Assembly: GCA_034509425.1 (NCBI GenBank)
Contig: JAVTVJ010000076.1
Coordinates: 1,612,001-1,676,000, forward strand
Direction: 5' to 3'
DNA: 64,000 nucleotides
Source: Eopsaltria australis
Taxonomy: Eukaryota > Chordata > Aves > Passeriformes > Petroicidae
Below the pieces are notes generated by a model. The model was not told the DNA's origin and searched no databases. It saw nothing but the letters and a program-made list of their open reading frames with translations. How positions within the stretch are numbered: the stretch's first letter is position 1; every line of letters starts with the position of its first letter. A program made the position numbers and the translations under genes. Shown here piece after piece: positions 52,039 to 64,000 of this stretch.

Positions 52039-53048
52039 TGTAGTGTATTGACCCTGGCTGGATGCCAGACACCCACCAAAACCTCTCTGTCACTCCTCTC
52101 CACAGCTGGACAGGGAAGAGAAAATATAATGAAGGGTTCATGAGTTAAGGACAGAGAGAGATCACTTACCAAATACTGTCATGGGCAAAACAGACTTGAA
52201 TCAGAGATATTAATGGAATTCATTACTAACAAAATCAGAGCAGGATAATGGGAAGTAAGACCTTATAATATGTTAAAAAGACTTTCCCTCCACCCCTCCC
52301 TCCTTCCCAGCTCTAGTTCTTCCCCCTCAGCAGCACAGGGAGATAGGGAAAGGGGATTACGGACATTATGTCTCTGCTCAGGGAGAGGAGTCCTTTTCCC
52401 TGCTCCAGCATGGGGTATCTCCCACAGGCAACTCTTCCATGGGGTGTAATCCTTCAAAGACAGGCTGTTCTTGTATGAGTTCCCCACAGGGTACAAATCC
52501 TAATAGGAAACCTGCTCCAGCATGGGCTCCTCTCTCCACAGGTATGCAGGTCCCTGCCAGGAGCCTGCTCCATCGTGGGCCTTCCACGGGTTCACAGCCT
52601 CTCCTCAGGCATCCATCTGCTCCAGCATGTGTCTCCTCCACGGGCTACAGGTGGATCTCTCCATCCCTGTGGTCTTCCATGGGCTGCAGGGGCACAGCTG
52701 CCTCACCATGGGCTATAGAGGACTCTCATGTCTGGTGCCTGGAGCACCTCTTCCTCCTCCTCCTGCACTGACCTTGGTGTTTGCAGGGCTGTTCCTGTCT
52801 CATATTCTCACCTTGCTCTTCTCTGGCCCCAATTACACCTGCACAATAACTTTTTTTCTTCTAAAGTATGTTATCACAGAGGTGTTACCATCTTTTCCAA
52901 TTGGCCCAGACTTGGCCAGGGGCATGTCCATCTTGGAGCCTTCTGGGATTAGCTCTGCCAGATATGGAGGAAATTTCCAGCAGCTTCCCACAGAAGCCAT
53001 CCCTGCAGCTGGTCTGCTACCAAAACCTGACCATGAAAACCCAATGCA
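52039..53048 (+). mobile_element. LTR-like avian repeat, copy 3 of 3, most complete
   Basis: The element starts TG at 52039 (tgtagtgtattgaccctgg) and ends CA at 53048 (aacccaatgca), about 1010 bases, with TG...CA ends as expected of an LTR. The order is a 5' part with 'ggatgccagacacccacc', 'ctggacagggaagagaaaat', 'agagagatcacttacc' and 'tgggcaaaacagac'. A degenerate tandem array of about 45-base units follows (roughly 52390-52720, units near 'ctccagcatggg'), then 'cttggtgtttgcagggctgt', 'gtatgttatcacagaggtgt', 'cagcttcccacagaagcc' and 'gctaccaaaacctgacca'. I see no clear target-site duplication and no retroviral gene next to it. The 185-codon frame at 52522-53079 and the others are by-products of the array. 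The retrovirus class is not determined. Confidence 0.82.
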
Positions 53049-56000
53049 GTTTCTCTTAGAAACTGACCCCTTGTTCTGAGAAAGAGTGTTTGGGAACCAC
53101 TTTTTTCTCTTCTTATGAGTTTTCCAAATTATCTAAGATTTTCATTTTCCCTAAAGCTTCTGAGAAATAAATGAAAATTATTGAAACTTTGTTATGTCAC
53201 TATCATTTGTCACAAATGATATTTGGTAAAAAGAAAATTTTGATGACAATTTCCAAAGCATTTTCAACAATAACTGTAAATTCATATTTAAGTGAAAAAA
53301 GAGGAAAAGTAAGAGTAATGTGTATCTTAAGCCCGTGAATTCTTAATGAAGATGATGTTTTATGTTTTGGCTGGTTCTGCATACCGTGGGCTGAATGAAA
53401 TAGAGTTTGGCAGTTCTTCCTTCAGCTTCCTGATATGGAAAATGACCGTGCAGGTAGTTTAACATTCCTGTTCTTTCTCTTCCACATCACTCTAAATATT
53501 CATCAGACACTTTGTCAAAAAAAAGAAAGATTCTTCATCATGGAAATGCCCTCTATTCCTTTAATTTCTTGCCTTTTCACCAAACTCTCTCTTAGAATGG
53601 GATTTTTTGAGGAAAATATTTTTGGTTAAAATCTTACTTCCACCTCTGATTTGTGTCAACAAACTGAAGCCTGTTTGGCCAAGCATGGCATAGTCTATAT
53701 TTACCATCAAGAAAATGCTAAATGATTTTTTTCTTTGTTTTAAAACTCTTGCCAGAATTTATCCAAATCAATCTTTAGTAATTTCTCTGTTGAGTGCACA
53801 CAAGCTTTATGACCTCTATTAAAATCTTATTACTGCATAGAGTTTAGGCTTTGGGTATGTTTTTTTTATATCACAGCGAGAGTTATTCTGTAAGAAGCAT
53901 CTCCTATAAAACACAGAATTCTTGCATATGGAAAATTATGCTGAGAGAAGGAAAACACTCTCTATTTAACACTGTTGGGCATCTGTTAATAAATAAATGG
54001 AAAAAGCTGGTCATGAGTCAGTGTGTAGGCTGCTTAATTTCTTTGTAAGGATTTATTAAAACCATAAGGCAAATAATGACTTTAGGTGACATTTTAGTAT
54101 CTTTTGCTGTGAGAGAAAATGACAAAGGTCATGTTTTGAGAAAATATGTCTCTAATTCTCATCAAAATGTATACACTTGCCATTTGCTGTAGTCAGAAAT
54201 CTGCAACACTTCATTGGTGCTGTGGTTGTCATTAAGTGGTGCAACAGTGCTTGAAGACAAGACAGTGCCATTCTCTATGTGCCAGCTTCCCAGATAAACT
54301 TGTTAGAAGTTTGTTGTATTGAGAAAAAAAAAAACAAACTAGCTTAAATGCTCTTTATTTGAAAGACATAAACATGATACCAGGGTAAAATACATTCCTT
54401 AAGAGTTCACTGTAGAGAATCAGAAGTTCACCTGCATTATTTTACTCTGGAGGAAAATAGATATCAAAATATTCCCCAAAACAGAATAAGGTTTCCAATC
54501 CACATTTTGTACAAGAGGAATCTTTCTCTCAAGTCAGGTACTAAGCTGAGAGGGTTTCTTGGTATTCTGTCTTTTTTTCATATATTGGAAAATAACTCTT
54601 TCCTGTTTTTCATGAATTGGAAAAGTCCAGTTGAATTTGCTTGAATATTTCTCATTAAAGTGTTTATAAGACTTGTATGAAGACATCTTGGGAGGATAAA
54701 GATGATGACTAGGGAATAGAAAGTTTATACATTTCATATGATAAAAAATGTAATGATTTAAAAGTCTTCCTTTTGACAATTTCTGACTCAAATATCACAG
54801 ATACTCAAACTGCCTGTGGTATAAACTGGGAAATTTTTATTTTTAAACTGCTTAGACCTGAAAGCAGAAAATTTAATATAACCTAAAATTTATTACTTGA
54901 GCATCTTAATACTGACAACGTTATCTCCCGTACCTCCTTCTCAGGAGAATACTAACTAACTTAGTATCATCTGCAAAATGACTTGAAGTGAAAAAGTGCT
55001 ATGCAAATGCTAGCTGCTTGTATTACTAGATTGCTGTGGATCAAGAATCTTCTTTTTGGCAGGGGGGAACATGAATTGGAGGAAAGTGGTTATGTTTTTT
55101 TGTTAAATGTAAGGGAAATAATGTAATTCTGATTTACTGATTCAGTCTTTTATTTTGTTTCCCATTATGATCCTACTGATTATGTTTTTAATGTCCATCT
55201 GGTTTCACATCACTGTCACCTAAATAACTTGCTCCTACTCTTGTGCAGTGTCTTAATGCTGTACAGGATCCCAGTTTCAGACACTGCAGGCAAAGGTAGC
55301 TCTGTGGCCCAAAGAATTTACATATGAATAGTTAAATAGCCCTAAACTGACAGAGTTCAGAAAGATGCAGGGGTACTTGGTTTAAGTGCTAGGCATGGCT
55401 TATTAAAATAACTACTCATCTCATCTAACTTTGGGGCTTTGCTGTGTGGAGGGCTGCACATGATGTAGTTGCCTTGATTCCTTTTTAGATCACCAGGAGA
55501 AAGAAATACCTCTTGTCAAGCAACACAATTGGCCTCTTTTCAAACTTTAACTTAGAAATGAAGCAGATAATGCCCTTTAAATGTTTTCTTTATATTGCCT
55601 CCAAAGGGAGTCCAGTTCTATCCATTCACTGTCAAAATACCTGACAAACTACAGGAAAGTTTGGAAGAAGACTGAAAGCAGGATCATACAGCAGTTTTGA
55701 GGATGTTTAGATGTTCTGGAATGAATCTTGATTTGCACTACTGTACAGTGAGTCAGGCTGAGGCTGATAATACACAAGAACCATAAAACTGGACAGTGAC
55801 TGAACAGCACAGATGCAGGGTTCTGCGTGATGTGCCAAGATGTATTAATTACTAGAATTTGCTTTGATAGAAAAAATTCATCAGCCATACAGATAGTTCA
55901 TTAAATTTATTCTGTGAGAACTAGTAAGTGGCCCTCAAAACTGTTAAAACTCAACTGATATTGTTTATAAGTTTGTTTTCTTTTGGTTTGTTTTCACTCA

Positions 56001-56919
56001 GGTTTTCTTAAAGATTTTCTAGGAAAGAGGAAGTATGCCAACGTATAAGCCTAGGTCATTAGTTGCTATAGGTCCATTAGATATCTTATCAGAACGTGTT
56101 TTGATATTTCTACTTCCTTTCAGAACATCCCAGTTCTAATTTCAGATTGTGCTGGTTTTATTCCACCAAATAAGAGGAGTAATGTGCTTCCAAGGCAAAT
56201 CCAACTGCTCTGATCTACTTCACAATCATAAGCTTGCTTTCTTGTGCATCAGTGTTTCCTGTTTTGTTGGCCCTTGGAATGAAAATTATCAGTGAGGCAT
56301 GACTGATGAGTGAGGCCAGCAGTGGAGAGAAGGTTGAGAAAGAGAATGGTGATGTTCTTGTTCTTGACAGCCTTTTGGTATTTTCTTGTTTACTAGAAGT
56401 GCTTGGGCTGCTGTTTCAGCATCTAAAGGTTTCCTGATACAAATCTCAGGAGTTTTCAAACAGAGTTTCATTTGAGTTAAACACCTTTGATTCTCCCACA
56501 TATACCGCTGATTTGTCAGATGAGACTTGAACAGCTGCAAGGGCTGTGCGGTCTGTTGTCAGCACGTACCCTGACAGCACTAAACAACAGGAAGAAATAT
56601 CTGGAGAAATATCAGGTATTTTTTTATCAGACTTTGATCACAGATGAAGGTAAAGCTTTCAAACTGTTCTGAACGTCACAGCATTTGCTATGAAAACGGT
56701 TCAAGGGAGGGTCTGTGCATTGCCTCCTCTCTTGAATCAAGAGTAATGTCCTTGTGGTTTGGTGGCAGATTGTTAATGCAGACTGACTCCTTCTCAGTTT
56801 GTTGCTCTTGATCTTCTGACTTTTTTGATTGTTGACATCAGCTGTAGAATACATTGATGCAGATGACAGGAATGCGTTGTCAAGTGGCTATAATTTCAAA
56901 ATTCTTTTTATCTACCCAT
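53049..56919. other. AT-rich unique non-coding sequence
   Basis: No gene is recognised. A small perfect hairpin, tatcattt/aaatgata with a five-base loop, lies at 53201-53221. Frames such as 54534-54791 (-) and 56289-56540 (-) have no family signature. No interspersed repeat is seen before the CR1 at 56.9 kb. Confidence 0.55.
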
Positions 56920-57222
56920 AAATCATATAATCATGAACTGATTTGGGTTGGAAGAGACCTTAAAGAACATAGAGTTCCAACATTCTGCCATGAGCAGAGA
57001 CACCTTCCACTAGACAGGTTGCTTAAAGTCACATCGAACCTGGCCTTGAACACTTCCAGGGATGAGGCAGTCAAAACAACTCTGGGCAGCCTGTGCCAGT
57101 GCCTCACCACTGCCACAGTAAAGAATTTTTTCCCAATATCTAATCTAAACCTGCCCTCTTTCATATTAAAGCCAATACCCCATATCTTATTACTACATGC
57201 CCTTGTAGAAATCAGCCTTTCA
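56920..57222 (-). mobile_element. CR1 LINE 3' end, inverted
   Basis: The + strand shows the complement of the CR1 3' end, starting with its terminal repeats ('aatcatataatcatgaac'). It continues with 'gatttgggttggaagagacc', 'ttaaagaacatagagttcca', 'ggttgcttaaagtcacatcg', 'aacctggccttgaacacttc', 'cagggatgaggcagtc', 'ctctgggcagcctgtgccag', 'aagaattttttcccaatatc', 'taatctaaacctgccctctt' and 'ctacatgcccttgtagaaa'. It is a 5'-truncated copy on the minus strand with a well-kept 3' tail. The 128-codon + frame (56854-57240) and 77-codon minus frame (56931-57164) over it are artefacts. Confidence 0.96.
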
Positions 57223-57310
57223 TACTTGAAAGGTCAATAAATTTATTCCGAGAACGCAAAGATAGAATTACTTTTTTTCCAAGTAACTTCAGAATCTTCC
57301 TGTCATGCAG
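57223..57310. other. short unique spacer
   Basis: Nothing recognised between the CR1 copy and the tandem duplication. Confidence 0.5.
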
Positions 57311-57414
57311 GACACTAAGTCTGAAAATCTGTTTTAGAACATTTAACTTTATTGTTTCCAGAGACACTAAGTCTGAAAATCTGTTTTAGAACATTTAACT
57401 TTATTGTTTCCAGA
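57311..57414. repeat. exact tandem duplication of 52 bp
   Basis: Copy 1 (57311-57362) and copy 2 (57363-57414) are identical at all 52 positions. Each begins gacactaagtctg and ends attgtttccaga. Complete identity implies a recent event, an assembly artefact, or a variable minisatellite of two units. A T17 run follows at 57443-57459. Confidence 0.97.
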
Positions 57415-60400
57415 GAAGGGACAATATTTTCATGTCACTGACTTTTTTTTTTTTTTTTTGACATTTATATCTCTGAGAGACCTAAGCATCCTCAGCAACC
57501 TCAAAAAATTGCTTACTGAAACTTTTCTACAGTACCCAGTATGACAAGGTTTACATCCTAAGTATAATTTTCATTGCAGTAAAGAGACAGTCAGCTGCAA
57601 AAATTATAATCTAAAGGGAGTACACTGAATAAAAGGAGCTGAGCTCTTTTATTAGAACCCTTCCCAAGAAATATGATCAGGCTGTCATGGATGTTGTCAT
57701 GTGGAGCATAACAATCAAGATAAAACTAACACATGCCAATTTCTAGAGCTGTTCTAAACAAGATTTCTGCTGTAATCTTGAAACAAATGTGGCTCATTGT
57801 GTGTATTTCCCCTGCCAGTTCCTTGCTCTCAGTAGAACACACAAAGTAGTCCATCGTGCTTACATGGACACAGGACAAAATTAGAGCTATGTCTTCAGGT
57901 CTTGTACCTTATTCAAATCAATATACCCCAAATATTAATCTAATTAATGGGACTCTGTAGACATATATTTCCATCATCACTACAGAGTCTGGGATCCTGT
58001 AAACTAGGTAGAGAACTCATCCTGCTAACTATCACATATGAAATGGGTGTTCCTGCTGGAGGATTGAGAAGTTCACAAGCCTCCTCCCCATTTTTCTAGT
58101 CCCTTTTCTGGTCACCTTCCTGGATATTTATCTGCTGCTGAGGTCACAAAGTTACACAGAGAAGACTGTATTTCTGAAAGCAATGTTTCTGCACGCAATG
58201 CCTGCTACACAATGTTTCTTCCCAGTCCAGGGTGTACAGCCAAGGAACAACACAGGACAGTAAGCCTTAGCCCTGTTTCTCCCATTTGCATGGCCTGATA
58301 AGGAATAAGATGAATTGCATAAACTGCTTAGAAAACCAGCTTTGCTCCTAATCCCTGGTGTGGGATGTTGCCAGACGGGTTGTCAGAAGGCAGGGGACTT
58401 GCAGGTGGCAAGGAAAAGGGACACAGCTCTGGCATCTGCTGCAGTGGGGGCTTTTGTTCCACCCTTTATGTATTTCATGGAGGGACAATCAAAATCTCCC
58501 CATGCAGGGCAGAGCAGCCATAGTGCAGAGCCATGCCTTCATTATGGATAGATCCATTCCTGAATTTCCCTGTGAATACTTTTTGTTGAGTCTTTGGCAC
58601 TTCACTGCAATGACTAATGCACATGTACAGCAAGAGTAGGAACATTGTCCCAGTGTGACTAAGGTAACAGCAGAGGGCACTCACTGATTCTTTATGTTTA
58701 ACCTTTCGGCACACCCCACTCACCCAGACACTGCTGGGTAATTGGAGTACAGCTGCTTCTAGGGTACAGGATTTATACAGGCATAATTCCTAGTTTATTA
58801 CTGCACATATTGAGGTACAGTTTTCAGTGGGGGTTCAGATCCTATCAAGCAATTTTCATTGTCAGTAGAGGAGCAGTAACATGAATGAATCCCACAGCAT
58901 GTGAAAAATGCTGTCGTTTCTGCCTCTAACCACTTCACGCTTTCCTGTTTATTTTTTGTTCTGTTGTATCCACATCTGCCGAAATGCAAATCTGGCCATT
59001 CAGTTATTTGTGTTTAGCCACAGGATCCCCAGGTTAGTTCCCTGCTTGAAGCTTTACATTAATCCACTTTCTGGTTGGAAAAGATGTGAAATTTACTCAA
59101 GAATGAAATTGTATTCCACATCGTTACACTGTTCTCATTAAATCTATTATTTCCACATCATCACCCAAGAAAATACCCGATGCGAGAATCCTCCAAGAGC
59201 TCACTTCCCTAATTCACAGGACAATTACAAAATTGTTTTTGCCACAGTGGGAAATATTGACTGCTGGGTCACTTAAATTCTTGCAGCGCCAGCTAATAAG
59301 AAAAAGCACTGTATCTCCTTACAGAACTAGAATGCAGCAATGTAGTCAGGGGATATGAAAAAGCTTTTGAATTTGACTTCTTTCCCTTAATTCTATTTTG
59401 TAATTTTTCTTTTATTCTATAAGAAAATAAATTTTCTGGGAAAAATAAGTGAGATTTATATGTGGGTTGTTGGGTGTTTTATCCCAAGGCTGCTGTCTCT
59501 GTGTTAAGTTAAAGAAATTTGTTTTTAAATCAAGCATTCAATTTATGTAAGTGATTACACTGTAATATAGGAAAAAAGATTCCCCCAAAACTATTGTATT
59601 CCAGTGTCCTCCTGATAGAAAAGTAAACCTCATATAAACAGTTTTAAGAGCATATTGACATACAAAAGCTTTAAAAACAAACCTCTCTTCACAGTCTTTT
59701 ATTCTGTGATAGTTATGAATGCACACACAGAAATATATATTGCCTGTCACAAAGATGTGAGTATTTTTGTAAATGGCTGAATAGCCTCTCCACAGAGAGC
59801 TGAGAAAACCTCACTCCGATCAGCTGTGTGCACTAAAGGCTAGTCTACGTTACTTCGAGCAGGGACATGATCAGTAAAAGCACTTAAAAATCCAGATGAA
59901 ATAAATGATAGAAACATTTTTATTGATTTAGGTGAAGATTCAAGGCAACTTTGAAGATTTTGGACACTTCATCTTAAATTTTCCATGTCAAAGGCTGTGC
60001 TGGAAATGCAGAATCTTCCTGTAAGTTGTATTAAGTTGAATACAGAATCACCATGAGACAGCTATTTGATTTCTCAGCAGAACTGGTTTTGATGATGGCA
60101 CAGTGATCTTGTCTCTAGTTTCTGTAAAAAATCCCAACATACCATGAGGTTTTCAAATATTCCCATGACAGGAATTGTATAAACTCTGTTCAGCAGGCAA
60201 TTAGTTCTTGTAATTTAGATTACTTGAAAAGACCATTTCCTCTTCCAGAAAAAAATGTGGGTTAGTAGCAGGCAAATATGGAAGGCTACAGTCCTTCATT
60301 AAACAACCAAATGAAAGCTACTTGTCTAAATGTTGCCTGTAGAAAAAACATAGTATGAAGCCAAATGTTAACCCAGTCTTGATGAACCCTGTCTCCACTG

Positions 60401-61265
60401 AATGTCTATGAAAGCAGCCTTCAGTTACTGTTCAGGTGGTGCCTCTCTTCTGTGGATCTCCAACATGAGAGCAGAAGATCCCTCTCTGATAATTAACAGA
60501 ACGAGAGGGTAATTTTCTTTACAATTTCATCTAACCCTAACCCTAACTGAAACAAATTTACTGAAGCAAATTTAAATCAAAGCTACCAGAAAAACTGTCC
60601 CCTAAAAATACCTTCCTACAAAAGACACAGTCTTTTCAACTCTATTTTCTATTCATGTTAATAAGGAGAAAAACAGAACTAGATTTTATACCATATAAAT
60701 ATATATACACACACACATATTTATTTATGTGTATGTAGACAGCCATGTGTCTGCCTGTAATGTCTTCTGCTCCTTCATGGTTTATAACCCATTAAAGCTG
60801 CCTCTAAATGTGCTACAGATTTTGCATATTCAAACAAAATGCACACTCCATATCTAATTTTCATGTGATTTTAACAATCCTAACAGATGTTCAGGCAAGG
60901 TAATAGTTGTACACTTGTTTGAATATGTAAATCTCATCTTGCTCAGTATATTTGCATTATTATTTTGTGTATATAAAGCCTGTACCTTTATGAAGGTTCT
61001 GATCATGTATTTGCATGCTCATATTAACAACAAATGAAGTGACTAAACTTGAGCAGTTGCAAGACTGAATGTTAGTAAAGACTAAAAAGACTAGAACAGA
61101 AGTTGAAGAAAAAGTATTAATCACAAAGCTGTCCAGCATTTTTTTTATCAAGAGTTATATATCTAGTAGGTAAGAAAATGCACACACTTCATTTTTTTCT
61201 GAGTGAATATAAAACAGAATGGTAGTTTTGAAACAACTACATGAAAGGTCTCTCTACTCTTGACT
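57415..61265. other. AT-rich unique non-coding sequence
   Basis: No gene is recognised. A T17 homopolymer sits at 57443-57459 and a mixed TA/CA tract (tatatacacacacacatat) at about 60702-60720. Overlapping frames on both strands at 58315-58723 reflect a mildly GC-rich patch and have no family signature. Confidence 0.55.
60531..60547. repeat. short telomere-like CCCTAA run
   Basis: ctaaccctaaccctaac is about 2.8 units of CCCTAA, the vertebrate telomere repeat (TTAGGG on the minus strand). With fewer than three units it could be chance or a repair scar. It does not indicate a chromosome end. Confidence 0.9.
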
Positions 61266-61373
61266 GATCTATCTATCTATCTATCTATCATCTATCTATC
61301 TATCTATCTGTCTATCTACCATCTATCTATCTAATCTATCTGTCTATCTATCTAATCTATCATCTATCTATCT
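61266..61373. repeat. (TCTA)n compound microsatellite
   Basis: About 108 bases of TCTA units are broken by single changes (tctg, tctacc, atca, ctaatc). The motif is the same as at 31420-31465, but this array is interrupted and therefore probably older or less mutable. Confidence 0.97.
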
Positions 61374-64000
61374 CACTAATACCAGATGGCAATTTTTAAT
61401 TTTTCCTGTTAAATGTTATATAGCAGTCAAAGGTGAATAAACAAATATTAAGGAACAAAACAAAACAAACAAAAGAATACAGCAAAACATAAAAATCCCC
61501 AAACCAACAACTGCTACAGACAGCTCACATGTACTCAGTGAGGATTTTCAAGGGACAGAAAGCACATCAGAGGACACTTGTTAGATGTTTAAAGAGAGCA
61601 CTCCATCAACTGTCTTCTTTAAAATGTTTATTTTTGGCTGGCTAGGGAGAACTTAGTGTTAATGATCGTAGAAGTATTATCAAAGAACAAATTTTGGTAA
61701 CAATAGCCAATTCCATCTTAAACCACAGAGACTGTCCAGAATGCTTCTCACGTAAAGAAGATTTGGATTCCTTATTCAGTACAAGATGTCTTCTCTCAAG
61801 GCTTGTGTCTCCTTCTGCCTCTCTTGCTAGAGACAATGCAAATAGATTAAATTCTCTTTAGATTGTACTTACTGGGCAGTGTTGATGGAGTGAATTATTG
61901 AAAAAACAAAGAAATACCTGAGCTTTTCAGAGTATTACTCAAAGTTGTACATCCTGAAACTTCCTTGGCATATCTCAGTTTTAGCTGTCCAGATTTTTAA
62001 ACATCCCTGGAGAGCTTAAAAACCTCTGGAGAGGTTACTTTTTCATTTTATGGAAAAAAATATGATAATTTTCTTATTCCATTCTGCTTTGCTTCATTTA
62101 TTTCATTTGAGGCCAAACTGCTACCTTCAGACTGATCAAAACCTATTGCCTGGACTGGATTAGAAGTTCTCTCTGAGGAGGCTGTGTATTAAAGACATAA
62201 CTTAAAGATAAACTTTTACTTTGTTCAGAAAGTTATAGATGAAAAAAATAATACTCTCCATTTTGCTGGAAGAATGAATCCTTCAAGTCTGTCTTCCACA
62301 GCATAAAAAACCCCTAATTCTCCAGTGGTTCCATACAGCCACTGGCTTGTTTATGATAGTTTGGTGGAGTTAAGCAAATAATCCTTTCTTTTACCAGAAT
62401 CTGTTACTGTTTCCTCATCAATATCTAAACCAGAGACTTAGGGAAGAATGCTACTCAGAGGCACGTAACTCACCCTTCTTTGAAGAGTGGTGTTCCCCAA
62501 AAAACTTGACCGTTTTCAGATCTCTAGGAATTTTCCTTAAAAATAACCTGTTCAAGGTGCTACATTCTGTAGAATGAACAACTATTTGTATTTCACCTCA
62601 ATTTTAATTTTATATTATTTTTATCTTCCATGTTTCAGTAACACATCAAAAGCTGCAGAGTACTAAGGAAGTTGATTTGGAATGCTTTTCATATTCTAAA
62701 TGAGGGAAGACCATAAATATTTTAGTACTGGAGGTTTTTGCAAATGCTTTTTTTAAACATGACTAGTCAGTTCCAGCTCCCACATATTGCAGTCTCAAGG
62801 GTGATATGCAATATGTTAAAAATATTTCTGCCAGATTTTACAGGTCTTAAAATATGAGATTCAAAATTATTGATTGACTGGAGATCTTAGGAAAGCTAAA
62901 TAAAAGAAGGATAGTTAAAATATATATTTTCTTTCAGGCTCCACACATGTATTTTCATTTTCAAAGTTACATTTTATTTACCGTTTGCAAATGACCAGTC
63001 AATATTTGTAATGTTGACTGAACAACCCCAGAAAGTGTAAGAACTCAAAAGAAGATTAAACAGGCCTGAATCTATCTGAAAACTTAAGTCAATTGAGAGA
63101 AATCTTCTACCAATATTATTATAAATGGGCCCATTTTATAAGGAAAAGCTGTTTAATTATTCACTAAAATAATATAAGCTATATAAGCTATCTTGAAGGC
63201 ATTCTGCAGCAATTACACAGAGTCACAGCTCTGTATGACAAAACTGATGTTCATATTGCAGTGCTAAACACAGGATTTGTTAAAGAGATGAGATTTATGA
63301 GGGTATGGACTCTGATTAGAAACTTTCAGCAATGTGTGGATTATTTACAACCAGGGGCTTGTTTGTAACTTAAGAAGTGCAGTACTAGCTAGGCAACGTT
63401 TGTAGGAGATGAAGCACTTTCCATTAAGTTGGATAATGTGCTTGAAAAAAAATACACAATAAAGTCAATAAACAGATTTAAGGAAAAGCTATAGGAGTCT
63501 CATCTTCCTACAATTGCTGCCATGTTGGTACTCTTAGGCATTTGTGTTGTAACAACTCAGTTACTAAGATGTCTATGAGCTGTATAAGTTGAAGGTAATG
63601 AGGGACTTTCCAGCTTATATCAAGAAGATCTGTAAATCCATTGTAGCTTTCTTTTGAATCTAGTGGAGTGTAATTAAACTGGGCAAGGAGCAGAGGAAAT
63701 GTCATAGTTTCTCAGCCTTGGTGTACCCTGTGTGTCCTGGAAAATATCTTACTCAAAGAAAGGCTTTTCTTACTTAAAAATAAGCAAAAATATCTTCTGT
63801 TCGTGGTATCAATGCAAGGGAAGGGACTGCAACACTGTCACTTAATTATCAAATTCACCTATTAGGTCAATGTATACTATGTTCAGGGCACTGCACTATT
63901 GCCTCTGAAAGGTGAGGTGTATTTTTTAACTCTACATTTGTGATTTATGATCATGATTATTCTGCAACAAAGACCGCTGTAAAAGTACCAGAAATATAGT
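61374..64000. other. AT-rich unique non-coding sequence
   Basis: No gene is recognised up to the end of the window. An A/C-rich low-complexity block lies at 61451-61510. The short phrase ataagctat is tandemly doubled near 63173-63191. Frames at 61642-61836 (-) and 63508-63705 (-) have no family signature. Confidence 0.55.

Noticed and set aside
29032..53048. A complete endogenous retrovirus between LTR-like pieces
   Set aside because: The pieces belong to different families or orientations, and the sequence between them is CR1 and unique DNA with no gag, pol or env features.
52378..53079. 185-codon + strand frame and neighbours
   Set aside because: Third copy of the LTR-like element. There is no protein family signature and the frame runs past the element end into unrelated sequence.
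56854..57240. 128-codon + strand frame
   Set aside because: It is the antisense of a CR1 3' end.
60531..60547. Chromosome end or telomere
   Set aside because: Fewer than three units, with unique sequence on both sides.
61266..61373. Regularly spaced short repeats as a CRISPR array
   Set aside because: The 4 bp units have no spacers and the context is vertebrate, so this is a microsatellite.

Overview
The window looks like avian nuclear DNA. It is AT-rich and non-coding, and I could not support any protein-coding gene, tRNA, rRNA, CRISPR array or bacterial-style operon on either strand. The bird assignment rests on many truncated CR1 LINE 3' ends, which carry the typical CR1 wording (for example 'cccagggaagtggtggagtc', 'ctggtctag', 'cttttccaac'), and on LTR-like sequences that I recognise as avian endogenous-retrovirus families. 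A songbird or related neoavian is my best guess. The species and the locus cannot be read from the sequence. The window could be intergenic or lie inside a very long intron.

Layout: 1-14647 is essentially unique AT-rich sequence with one possible decayed repeat (about 8.8-9.2 kb) and a few small inverted repeats. A (TA)n block and a partial LTR occupy 14648-15130. 15131-29031 is again mostly unique, with one short CR1 scrap at 17.3 kb. From 29 to 57 kb the window becomes a retroelement-rich island. It holds a partial LTR at 29.0 kb and a mosaic of LTR-like sequence at 33.5-35.0 kb. CR1 fragments lie at 36.2, 36.3, 38.2, 40.4 (doubtful), 40.8, 43.2, 44.3, 48.4 and 56.9 kb. Three copies of one roughly 1 kb LTR-like family lie at 34.25-34.98 (+), 45.15-46.09 (-) and 52.04-53.05 (+). 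57-64 kb is mostly unique, with an exact 52 bp tandem duplication, a short telomere-like (CCCTAA) run and a TCTA microsatellite.

Almost all the long open frames coincide with these repeats. The overlapping frames at 34.3-34.8, 45.3-45.7 and 52.4-53.1 kb are open because the LTR-like element carries a GC-rich degenerate internal repeat of about 45 bp with few stop codons. The frames at 29.0, 48.5-49.0 and 56.9 kb are LTR or CR1 sequence. Those at 14.5 and 49.4 kb are microsatellite read-through.

I found no new biological system. The best leads are structural: the three related LTR-like copies in +/-/+ orientation (possible substrates for inversion or deletion), the internal tandem architecture of that element, the back-to-back CR1 pair, the perfect 52 bp duplication, and the long uninterrupted GAAAA and TCTA microsatellites. 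Repeat family assignments are from memory of consensus wording, not from a search, and element edges are approximate unless stated.
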